From: Christensenella sp. UBA3792
GTDB taxonomy: Bacteria; Bacillota; Clostridia; Christensenellales; CAG-138
Assembly: GCA_002369195.1 (NCBI GenBank)
Contig: DFEW01000073.1
Coordinates: 69,409-97,987, forward strand
DNA length: 28,579 nt
Reading direction: 5' to 3'
Shown one piece after another: positions 7,185 through 13,840 of the stretch. The notes under the pieces were generated by a model, which ran no database searches, was not told the origin of the DNA, and worked only from the letters and a program-made list of their open reading frames with translations. Positions within the stretch are counted from its first letter, which is position 1. Each line of letters starts with the position of its first letter. Both the position numbers and the translations under genes were made by a program.

Positions 7185-8750
7185 TTATTCACAGTACGGC
7201 GCGCCCTTGCCTTCGACAAGCGAAGCATAGGTGCGCTGTATCTTTGCCCAGTTCTGGTCGCGGTCAAGCGCGACGCCTCTGCCGACGCCGGACACGATCA
7301 GACCGACGCCCTTTTGTTCGAGCGTTTCGCCGAATTCGCGCAGCAGCGTAGGCGCGCTGCCCGGCTCGGTGGAGCGTCCGTCGAAGATGACGTGCACGTA
7401 AACGTCCTTAACGCCCGCGTCCTTTGCCATATCGACCAGCGCCAGCGGATAGTCGATCGAACCGTGCGAGGACTTCTTGGTCAGCAGCGCAAACAGATGC
7501 AGCGCCGTGCCGCGCTCCTTCACGCCGTTCAGGGTGTTTAAGAACACCGGGTTCTGCGCAAAAGAGCCGTCCTTCATCGCGTTGTCGAGACGCACGTCGT
7601 CCTGCAGAACGACGCGTCCGGAGCCGAGGTTGATGTGTCCTGCTTCGGAATTGCCCGTCTTGCCCGCCGCAAGACCGACCGCCGGACCGGACGCTTCGAG
7701 CTTCGCGTACGGGTAGTTCGCAAGCAGCGCGTCCCATTCGGGCGTCGATGCGGTGAAGATCGGGTTGTTGTCGGTCGGAAGATCGAGTCCCCAGCCGTCG
7801 CAAATCAGCAGCAGAACCTTGCCCGGCTTTGCAAAGCGGAACAGCGGCTTGCCGGTCATTTCCGCGGGCTGTTCAAGACCCATCGCGGAGAGGATCGTCG
7901 GCGCGACGTCGCACAGCTTGCCGTCCTCGGACAGCTTCTCGGTGCCGTCGCCCAGCGCGATGCACGCAACGAGGTTCGTGGTGTGCGAAACGTGCGGCTT
8001 GCCCTCGGGCGTGTGCAGGATCTCGATGTTGCCGTGGTCTGCGGTGACAAGTACAGTGTACCCCTTTTCGCGCGCGTACGCAACCGTTTTTCCGACATAT
8101 TTGCTGATTGCTTCGCAGGCGATCGGCTTGGCGGTATCGGACGAGGTGTGACCGATGACGTCGCCGTTCGCGAAGTTCGTGACGATGAAGTCATAGCCGT
8201 GATCGACGCCGTCCATCAGCTTCTGCGCGACCTCCGGAAGCTTCAGCTCCGGCACCGTATCGAACGGAACGCCCTTGGGGGAGGGGATGCGGAAATCGTC
8301 CTCGCCGTTGAACGGCTTCTGGTTGCCGCCGTTGAAGAAGAACGTGACGTGCGCGAACTTCTCGCTCTCGGCAAGGTGCATCTGCGTCTTGCCGTTCTCC
8401 GAAAGCACCTGCGCCAGCGTCTTCTGCACCTTGGACGGCGCGAAGGCGATCGGCAGATACGTGTAGCGCTCGCTGTACATCGTGAGGATGACGAAGTCGA
8501 GCGGATCGAGCATCTTGCGCTCGAAGCCCTTGAAGTTCGGATCGGTGAACGCGTCGGTCAGCTCGGTTTCGCGTTCGCCTCTGCGGCAGCAGAATATGAC
8601 GCCGTCGCCTGCCTTGACAAGACCGACCGCCTGATCGCCGTCATAGAGGTTCATCGGCTCGAAGCCGTATTCCGAACCGCCGTTTGCGGCATAGATCCGC
8701 TCCACGGCTTTGGCGAGCGCGTCGCCGCCGGATTGTTTGAATGCTGTCAT
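7185..8750 (-). CDS. gpmI: Circularly permuted 2,3-BPG-independent phosphoglycerate mutase
   Basis: All parts of a cofactor-independent phosphoglycerate mutase are present, but in swapped order. Residues 20-304 match the C-terminal half of normal enzymes; residues 311-521 match the N-terminal half. Catalytic residues are conserved across the swap: Arg57 and Arg60 (substrate), Lys131, Asp197 and His201 (metal), TADHG Asp238-His239, SHTTN His256, then CDG Asp318, the phosphoserine site GNSEAGH Ser368, His429, DGR (457-459), Arg491 and DRD (496-498). Length 521 is normal. A six-residue linker (305-310) joins the old C-terminus to the old N-terminus; the new ends fall inside the transferase domain. 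RBS AAAAGGAG before the ATG and a TAA stop bound one uninterrupted frame. The expected reaction is 3-phosphoglycerate to 2-phosphoglycerate, or a mutase step on an analogue. Confidence 0.9.
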   Translation of the reverse strand: MTAFKQSGGDALAKAVERIYAANGGSEYGFEPMNLYDGDQAVGLVKAGDGVIFCCRRGERETELTDAFTDPNFKGFERKMLDPLDFVILTMYSERYTYLPIAFAPSKVQKTLAQVLSENGKTQMHLAESEKFAHVTFFFNGGNQKPFNGEDDFRIPSPKGVPFDTVPELKLPEVAQKLMDGVDHGYDFIVTNFANGDVIGHTSSDTAKPIACEAISKYVGKTVAYAREKGYTVLVTADHGNIEILHTPEGKPHVSHTTNLVACIALGDGTEKLSEDGKLCDVAPTILSAMGLEQPAEMTGKPLFRFAKPGKVLLLICDGWGLDLPTDNNPIFTASTPEWDALLANYPYAKLEASGPAVGLAAGKTGNSEAGHINLGSGRVVLQDDVRLDNAMKDGSFAQNPVFLNTLNGVKERGTALHLFALLTKKSSHGSIDYPLALVDMAKDAGVKDVYVHVIFDGRSTEPGSAPTLLREFGETLEQKGVGLIVSGVGRGVALDRDQNWAKIQRTYASLVEGKGAPYCE

Positions 8751-8769
8751 ATCGGGTCTCCTTTTTGTT

Positions 8770-9546
8770 TCAGTGAATGCGCGGCGTCGGGTCCTCTGCC
8801 GTTTCGGGGCAGAACCTGCCTTCGCCGGGGAAGATGTTCAACAGTTCGTCGAAATGATGGATGATGCAGTCCGGACGGTTCTCCTCGGTCAGCTTGAATT
8901 CGAGCCCGCCGGGGTATTCCGCGCCGACCGTGCCGGCAAAGCAGGACTGCTTCGCGCCAATGATGTCGCGCTTTAAGTTGTCGCCGACAAAGCAGCTGTG
9001 CTCGGGACGCACGCCCGCCTCGGTCAGCGCGAGGAAGTAGATCGCCGGATGCGGCTTTCTGAGCATCGTCACGGAGCTTTGCTGCACCGTGCAGAACAGA
9101 TCGCGGATGCCGTCGTGATCGAGCCACTCGTCGATCTCGATCGTGCCGATCAGATCGCTGATGATGCCGACCTTGTAGCCGCGCTTTCTCAGCTCGCGCA
9201 CGGTCTCGATGCCCTTTTCGACGACGACGCGCTCGCCCTTCGCTCTGCGGAAGCAGTAGGTCAGCTCCTTCGCCGCCTTTTCGATCTTCTCGCGATCCCA
9301 TTCGGGCACAAGCCAGCGCGTCCAGAGCATTTCCTCCGGCGCTTCGCACATGTACTTGAGCGCCCAATCGCGGTAGCTGTTGTAGCGGTTGTTCAGAAAA
9401 TCGTAGAACGTGTCGGGGTCCATGTCGGTGCCGCAGATCTCCTTGATGCGCGTGCGCGCTTCGAGGATGAACGGGCGATTGTCCTCATTGACGACGCGGA
9501 ACGTGCCGCCCAGATCCAGAAAGATGGCTTCGATTCCGGTCTTCAT
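8770..9546 (-). CDS. HAD-superfamily protein, paralogue D (DLGGT motif)
   Basis: HAD-fold protein of 258 residues with a helical C1 cap (about 35-100). Motif I is FLDLGGT: nucleophile Asp11 is present, but the +2 position, usually an Asp acid/base, is Gly13. Motif II is GIISDL, motif III RKPHP, motif IV FVGDNLKRD. The start at 9546 is favoured because CGGAGGG lies seven bases upstream; an in-frame ATG at 9552 would be only two bases from it. It is closely related to the next two upstream paralogues, sharing the cap sequence EAPEE-LW and the C-terminal ...IFPG block. It is the fourth of four tandem HAD genes and directly precedes the permuted mutase. Activity is unknown: the missing +2 Asp argues against a simple phosphomonoesterase. 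Confidence 0.87.
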   Translation of the reverse strand: MKTGIEAIFLDLGGTFRVVNEDNRPFILEARTRIKEICGTDMDPDTFYDFLNNRYNSYRDWALKYMCEAPEEMLWTRWLVPEWDREKIEKAAKELTYCFRRAKGERVVVEKGIETVRELRKRGYKVGIISDLIGTIEIDEWLDHDGIRDLFCTVQQSSVTMLRKPHPAIYFLALTEAGVRPEHSCFVGDNLKRDIIGAKQSCFAGTVGAEYPGGLEFKLTEENRPDCIIHHFDELLNIFPGEGRFCPETAEDPTPRIH

Positions 9547-9548
9547 GC

Positions 9549-10316
9549 TCATACCCTCCGAACCTTATCCCAGGCAACGTGCGGCGCCTTCGGGAAGATT
9601 TCCTTGAGCTCGTTGAAGTCGAAAATGACCGCGTCGGGACGGTTCTCGTCCGTGATCTTTTCCTTGGCGAGCTTTTCGGGCGTCGTATAGAGGATGAACA
9701 TGCCGTAGCCCGCGAGGCGCGTGCCTTCGACGTCGCGGTTCAGGTTGTCGCCGATGTAGACGCAGCGTTCCGGCTTGACGCCGAGAATGTCGCACGCCTT
9801 GTTGGAGATCGCGGGATCGGGCTTGCGGATGCCCTCGACGCACGAGAGCAGCACCGCGCCGAAGTACTGCTTGAGACCGTCGGCTTCGAGCCAGCGCGGG
9901 ATCTCCTGCGAGGTCACGAGGTTCGAGATGATGCCGAGCTTGTAGCCGTTCGCATACAGATCCTTGATCGACTGCGCGCCGTTGGGCGCTACCACGCGGC
10001 GGCCGTCCTTGTTGCGGAACTCGATCGTCAGCTCGATCGCGTTCTTTTTGATCAGCTCGCGGTCGTATTCGGGCGTGAGCCACTTGGTCCAGAGCTCCTC
10101 CTCGGGCGCTTCGCGCATCGTCTCGAAGCACCATTTGCGATAGCCCGCGTAGCGGTAATCGAGAAACTTACAGAATTCGTCCGGATCGCCTTTCTCGCCG
10201 CACATTTCGGCGATCTTGCGCCGCGCTTCCGCTTCGAATGCCGCATCGCGCTCGACAAGGCGCAGCGTGCCGCCGAGGTCGTAAAAGATTGCGTCAAATT
10301 CTCTTTCGTTTGCCAT
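9549..10316 (-). CDS. HAD-superfamily protein, paralogue C (DLGGT motif)
   Basis: HAD-fold protein of 255 residues. Motif I FYDLGGT has nucleophile Asp13 and Gly15 in place of the acid/base Asp. Motif II is GIISNL, motif III RKPDP, motif IV YIGDNLNRD. The cap contains REAPEEELWTKWLTPEYD, nearly matching paralogue D, so C and D look like the most recent duplication. RBS AGGAGA lies eight bases before the ATG. Its stop codon lies 2 bp before the chosen start of paralogue D, implying translational coupling. The C-terminus KEIFPKAPHV shares the IFP block of its neighbours. Substrate is unknown; the operon context suggests a phosphorylated or activated intermediate of the sugar pathway. Confidence 0.88.
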   Translation of the reverse strand: MANEREFDAIFYDLGGTLRLVERDAAFEAEARRKIAEMCGEKGDPDEFCKFLDYRYAGYRKWCFETMREAPEEELWTKWLTPEYDRELIKKNAIELTIEFRNKDGRRVVAPNGAQSIKDLYANGYKLGIISNLVTSQEIPRWLEADGLKQYFGAVLLSCVEGIRKPDPAISNKACDILGVKPERCVYIGDNLNRDVEGTRLAGYGMFILYTTPEKLAKEKITDENRPDAVIFDFNELKEIFPKAPHVAWDKVRRV

Positions 10317-10334
10317 AGCGATTCTCCTGTCTGT

Positions 10335-11057
10335 TTATTTGAGCGGGGGGAAGATATCCAAAAGCTCCGAGATGCGCGTGATCGTGTAATCGGGCTGAAG
10401 GATGATCTCCTGCGGTTCATTCTTGATCGTGTCGGGTTCATCAATGCGCACCATCGTCGCGAAGCCCGCCTTGCGGGTTCCTTCGACGTCGCGGATCGGG
10501 TTGTCACCGACGTACGCGCACTGTTCGGGCTTCTTGCCGATCGCGCGGCAGGCGAGGAAGTAGATCTCCGGGTCCGGCTTTCTTAAGCGTACCTTCGAGG
10601 AGAGGATCACGGCCTTGAAGTAGTGCGCCACACCGTCGGCGATCATCCAGTCGGGGATCTCCGTTTCGGTGATCGTGTTCGCAATGATGCCGAGCGTGTA
10701 GCCGCGGCGGTCGAGCTCGATGATCGTGGATTTCACGTCGTCGCGTGGAACGCGCCGTCCGTCGTGATCGCGCCACAGCCGTGTCAGTCTGCCCGCATGC
10801 GCGCAGACGCGCTCCGGATCGTAGTCCGGCAGCAGGTGTTGGCTCCAAAGCTCCATCTCGCCGGCGTCGAGCAGGGTCTTTTTGACCTCGCTGCGGTATT
10901 TTTTCCAACGCGTCTCCAGCTTTTCAAAGAACACATCGTGCGGTTCGGTTGCACCGACCAGTTCCATCAGTTCGCGTTCCGCCGCGTCCGAGAATTCCTT
11001 GTCCGGAATCACGATGCGCAGGGTGTTGCCGACATCGAAGAAGATCGTATCCGTCAT
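10335..11057 (-). CDS. HAD-superfamily protein, paralogue B (DVGNT motif)
   Basis: HAD-fold protein of 240 residues. Motif I FFDVGNT has nucleophile Asp8 with Gly10 at +2. Motif II reads GIIANT, so the usual Ser/Thr is Ala. Motif III is RKPDP and motif IV YVGDNPIRD. The cap is recognisably related to those of paralogues C and D (MELWSQHLLPDYDPE). The ATG at 11057 is chosen because AAGGAG lies nine bases upstream; a TTG at 11084 would extend it but has no RBS. It is the second gene of the operon, 30 bp after paralogue A. With both the +2 Asp and the motif II hydroxyl missing, it is the weakest candidate for an active phosphohydrolase and could be a binding or partner subunit. Confidence 0.86.
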   Translation of the reverse strand: MTDTIFFDVGNTLRIVIPDKEFSDAAERELMELVGATEPHDVFFEKLETRWKKYRSEVKKTLLDAGEMELWSQHLLPDYDPERVCAHAGRLTRLWRDHDGRRVPRDDVKSTIIELDRRGYTLGIIANTITETEIPDWMIADGVAHYFKAVILSSKVRLRKPDPEIYFLACRAIGKKPEQCAYVGDNPIRDVEGTRKAGFATMVRIDEPDTIKNEPQEIILQPDYTITRISELLDIFPPLK

Positions 11058-11087
11058 TTGCTCCAACTCCTTTGTATTGATCAATAT

Positions 11088-11846
11088 TTATCGTTCGTTG
11101 AACGTCCGGAGAATCTCCGGCAGCTCATAGAGTTCCTGTATCACATAGTCCGCTTTCGGCACGTCCGGACCCTGAAACGCCGCGTCGCGGTGCGCGATCG
11201 ACGGGTTGTTGATCCGAACGACCATGCCGAGGTTCGCAGCGCGCGCGCCGAGCACATCGCGCGAGATCGTATCGCCCACGTAGCAGGTTTCCCGTGCCGT
11301 TATGCCCATGCGCTTTAAGGCGATCTCAAAGATGCGCGGGTCTGGCTTTCGAATGCCGACCTCGCTCGACATCACGATGCATTCCATATACTGCGCAATG
11401 CCGTATTCGTTCAGCATGTGCGGCACCAGCGAGGTCGAGATGATGTTGGATACCACGCCCATGCGCATGCCCATCTCGTGCAGGGTCTCGACCGTCTCTT
11501 TGAGGCGCGGCTTGCGCATCAGCGTCAGCCGGTCGTAGTCGTAAAGAAAGCTCAGCTCCTCGGCGATCGGTTCGAGCCGGTCCTCGCCGATGTGAAACTC
11601 CTTGAGGTAATACTCGTTCCAGATCTGCGCCGACGGCAGTTCCGTCTTCGTGCGCTCGCTCAGATGCTTGTAGACCTCCGAATTTTCGTGAAGCGTAACC
11701 GCGAGCGCTTCCGGTGTCGTGTCGATCTCGATGCCGTAGTCGGAAAGCCGCCGGATCAGGCGTTCGGCAAAGCGCGGCATCGAATCCGCCTTTTTGATGA
11801 CCGAGTGCAGCGTTCCACCGAGATCGAACAGCACGGTTGTGATCAT
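11088..11846 (-). CDS. HAD-superfamily protein, paralogue A (first gene of operon)
   Basis: HAD-fold protein of 252 residues. Motif I LFDLGGT has nucleophile Asp8 and Gly10 at +2. Motif II is GVVSNI, motif III RKPDP, motif IV YVGDTISRD. It is the most divergent of the four paralogues: the cap lacks the EAPEE-LW signature, having QIWNEYYLKEF instead. RBS GGGAGGG lies five bases before the ATG. It is the promoter-proximal gene, with a 5' leader of about 45 nt that holds an AAAACGTTT operator. Residues 1-25 and the GD...D motif give firm family membership. The reaction is unknown. A C1-cap HAD with a non-Asp at +2 recalls dehalogenases and phosphonoacetaldehyde hydrolase, but no diagnostic residue of either is seen. 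Confidence 0.88.
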   Translation of the reverse strand: MITTVLFDLGGTLHSVIKKADSMPRFAERLIRRLSDYGIEIDTTPEALAVTLHENSEVYKHLSERTKTELPSAQIWNEYYLKEFHIGEDRLEPIAEELSFLYDYDRLTLMRKPRLKETVETLHEMGMRMGVVSNIISTSLVPHMLNEYGIAQYMECIVMSSEVGIRKPDPRIFEIALKRMGITARETCYVGDTISRDVLGARAANLGMVVRINNPSIAHRDAAFQGPDVPKADYVIQELYELPEILRTFNER

Positions 11847-11877
11847 GGTTGCCCTCCCTGAAAATGCGTCTCATTTC

Positions 11878-11889
11878 GTAAACGTTTTC
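11878..11889 (-). promoter_or_regulatory. Operator for the catabolic operon (LacI-family type)
   Basis: The near-palindrome GAAAACGTTTAC (minus strand) is centred about 8 bp downstream of the predicted start site. Its core AAAACGTTT is repeated at the divergent lacI promoter. The central CG flanked by A and T runs is typical of LacI/GalR-family operators. It also partly fits a CcpA cre site (two mismatches to the usual consensus), so the local LacI protein and CcpA are both candidates. Confidence 0.65.
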
Positions 11890-11898
11890 GTCGATTTT

Positions 11899-11927
11899 AT
11901 TGTATCTCAGAAGCTGCTGTTTGTCAA
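11899..11927 (-). promoter_or_regulatory. Sigma-A promoter of the 12-gene operon
   Basis: On the minus strand a perfect -35 TTGACA (11922-11927) is followed by a 17-bp spacer and -10 TACAAT (11899-11904). Transcription should start near 11892, giving a leader of about 45 nt before the first HAD gene. Confidence 0.8.
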
Positions 11928-12022
11928 TACGAAAAAACACATTACGGCGCATCATACGCCGCAAAAATTCGGTGCGAAATCGTTCCCGCAGCGAAAGCGG
12001 CGAACGGAGCAGCTATTGTGCG

Positions 12023-12051
12023 TTGACAAAAGGCAAAAACGGTTGTACAAT
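12023..12051 (+). promoter_or_regulatory. Sigma-A promoter of the lacI-PHP-pfkB operon
   Basis: -35 TTGACA (12023-12028), 17-bp spacer, -10 TACAAT (12046-12051). Both hexamers are identical to those of the divergent operon promoter. Start expected near 12058, about 48 nt before the regulator ATG. Confidence 0.8.
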
Positions 12052-12058
12052 AAATTAT

Positions 12059-12072
12059 CTAAAACGTTTGCA
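12059..12072 (+). promoter_or_regulatory. Operator at the lacI promoter (autoregulation site)
   Basis: CTAAAACGTTTGCA lies across and just after the predicted transcription start, centred at 12065/12066. It shares AAAACGTTT with the site at 11878-11889 and occupies nearly the same distance from its -10 box (about 15 bp), which suggests that one repressor controls both directions. Confidence 0.65.
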
Positions 12073-12105
12073 TAACTTTTACGAACAAAAAATGCGGAGG
12101 TTTCT

Positions 12106-13116
12106 ATGGGCGTTGTCACCTTGAAAGACGTTGCGAAAGTCGCCGGCGTTTCCTACGCCACCGTCTCCCGCGCGCTGTCCGGCAGTCCGGAGGTGGGGGA
12201 GAGCACCCGCAAGCGTGTCGTCCGCATCTGCGAGGAGATGGGCTACACGCCGAACTCCGTCGCGCGTTCGATGGTCATGAAACGCACGAACATCATCGGG
12301 CTGATCGTCACGAGCATCGACAACCCGTTCATGAGCGAGATGACCGCGCACCTCGAAATCTACGCGCGAAAGTGCGGCTATAACCTGATGGTCTGCAACT
12401 CGTCGTACGATCTCGACCTCGAAAAGCAGGTCTTTTCCCTGTTGATGGGACGCAAGGTCGATGGCATCATCATGATCCCGATCGGCAACGAATCGTACGA
12501 TTCCCTAAAGACGCTGACCGCGCAGGTGCCGACGGTGTTCATCAGCGAGAATATGATCGACCTGCCGGAAAACTACGTGTCTGTCGACAACACGACCGGC
12601 ATGCAGGAGGCGACCGAATACCTATATTCGCTCGGACACCGCAGGATTCTGTACCTCGGCGCGCGCGACAACAGCATGACGCATAAGCTGCGCGTGGACG
12701 GGTACCTTGACGCCTGCAGAAAGCTCGGCATCGAGCCGAACGTGATCCGCAACACGCAGGCAAGGAGCTCGTTCCAGGTCGGCTACGCGCTCGCGAAGGA
12801 GCATTTTTCCAAGCCGTTTTCCGAAACGGCGATCCTTTGCGCGGCGGACGCGCTCGCGATCGGCGTCATTCAGGCGGCGTACGAAAAGGGCATCCGCATT
12901 CCGGACGATCTGTCGCTGATGGGCTTCGACAACATTTCGTTTTCCGCGCTGCCGCCGATCGATCTCACCACGGTCAATCAGCCCAAGCAGGAGCTGGCGA
13001 TCTCGGCGATGGACATGCTCTTAAACCGCATCAAGAAGCCGGACGCGCCGCACACCAAGACCATTCTGTCCCCGTCGCTCATCGTCCGCAATTCCTGCAG
13101 GGCGATCAAAGAATAA
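12106..13116 (+). CDS. LacI-family transcriptional regulator
   Basis: 336-residue repressor of usual family length. The N-terminal helix-turn-helix (about 5-27) reads LKDVAKVAGVSYATVSRALS. It is followed by the hinge region PNSVARSMVMKRT and a periplasmic-binding-protein-like effector domain (about 62-332) starting NIIGLIV. RBS GCGGAGG lies six bases before the ATG. It is transcribed divergently from the long catabolic operon and leads a three-gene operon with the PHP and PfkB genes. Two matching AAAACGTTT operators in the shared intergenic region make it the likely local repressor of both units. The effector is probably a sugar, cyclitol or phosphorylated derivative; nothing in the sequence identifies it. 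Confidence 0.93.
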   Translation: MGVVTLKDVAKVAGVSYATVSRALSGSPEVGESTRKRVVRICEEMGYTPNSVARSMVMKRTNIIGLIVTSIDNPFMSEMTAHLEIYARKCGYNLMVCNSSYDLDLEKQVFSLLMGRKVDGIIMIPIGNESYDSLKTLTAQVPTVFISENMIDLPENYVSVDNTTGMQEATEYLYSLGHRRILYLGARDNSMTHKLRVDGYLDACRKLGIEPNVIRNTQARSSFQVGYALAKEHFSKPFSETAILCAADALAIGVIQAAYEKGIRIPDDLSLMGFDNISFSALPPIDLTTVNQPKQELAISAMDMLLNRIKKPDAPHTKTILSPSLIVRNSCRAIKE

Positions 13117-13129
13117 ATCTGGAGGAACC

Positions 13130-13840
13130 ATGTACCGTTACGAATTGCATCTGCACACCTCGGAAACCAGCAAGTGCGGGCACGTGCCCGCTGCCGAGCA
13201 GGTCAAGACCTATCATGAACTCGGTTACACCGGCATCTGCGTGACCGACCATCTGCACAACGCGCAGATCGCGTGGTTCGATGTTGCGCACGACTGGAAC
13301 GCGATCATCGATCGATACCTCGTCGGCTATCGCGCCGCGAAGGCCGCCGGCGAAGCGCTCGGCATGGACGTCATCTTCGGCGTCGAGCTGCGCTTCCCCG
13401 AAAACGACAGCGATTACCTGATCTACGGCATCGACGAACAGTGGCTGTACGAGCATCCGTGGATCACGGATATGAACCATCAAACCTTTTTCGACCGCTT
13501 CAAGGACGAGGTGCTGATCATCCACGCGCACCCGTACCGCAAGAACGATATCGTCTATTACGACTGCGTGCACGGGCTCGAGATTGCAAACTGCAACCCG
13601 CGCCACGACAGCCGCAACGATCTTGCGCTGCAGCTTGCAAAGGATCACCCGCATCTGTACCGCACGGTCGGTTCCGATGCGCATCAGATCGGCGATGAGG
13701 GACGCGCGGCGATCCTCACGGAGGAGCGCATCCGCGATTCGTATCAGCTCAAGGACGTCATCACGTCGGGCAGATTCCGCAACTGGTGCCCGGAATTCGA
13801 TGCAATTTTAAAGGAAGGCGAGGCAATCGGACATGTTTGA
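13130..13840 (+). CDS. PHP-domain metal-dependent hydrolase
   Basis: 236-residue single-domain PHP protein, a trinuclear metal phosphoesterase fold. Metal-ligand motifs are all visible: HLHT (His7, His9), TDH (Asp40, His41), Glu86 in GVELRF, HAHPYR (132-137), and GSDAH (Asp183, His185). It is shorter than HisK-type histidinol phosphatases and lacks polymerase domains, so it is a stand-alone hydrolase. RBS GGAGG lies four bases before the ATG; the gene follows lacI after 13 bp and overlaps pfkB by 8 bp, so it belongs to the same pathway. A phosphatase acting on a sugar or cyclitol phosphate is the natural guess, but no substrate can be assigned. Confidence 0.88.
   Translation: MYRYELHLHTSETSKCGHVPAAEQVKTYHELGYTGICVTDHLHNAQIAWFDVAHDWNAIIDRYLVGYRAAKAAGEALGMDVIFGVELRFPENDSDYLIYGIDEQWLYEHPWITDMNHQTFFDRFKDEVLIIHAHPYRKNDIVYYDCVHGLEIANCNPRHDSRNDLALQLAKDHPHLYRTVGSDAHQIGDEGRAAILTEERIRDSYQLKDVITSGRFRNWCPEFDAILKEGEAIGHV

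Noticed and set aside
4966..7230. Very long plus-strand open frame opposite the GAPDH and dehydrogenase genes
   Set aside because: It is antisense to two strongly conserved enzymes, its product is Arg/Asp/Val-rich low-quality sequence with no motif, and long antisense frames are expected in this GC-rich DNA. The same holds for 1953-3776, 686-2005, 14231-16030 and 24465-26189.
7185..8750. Permuted mutase as a fusion or tandem fragment of two genes
   Set aside because: There is one RBS and one stop, each half occurs once, total length equals a normal iPGM, and catalytic residues are complete. Misassembly cannot be fully excluded without reads.
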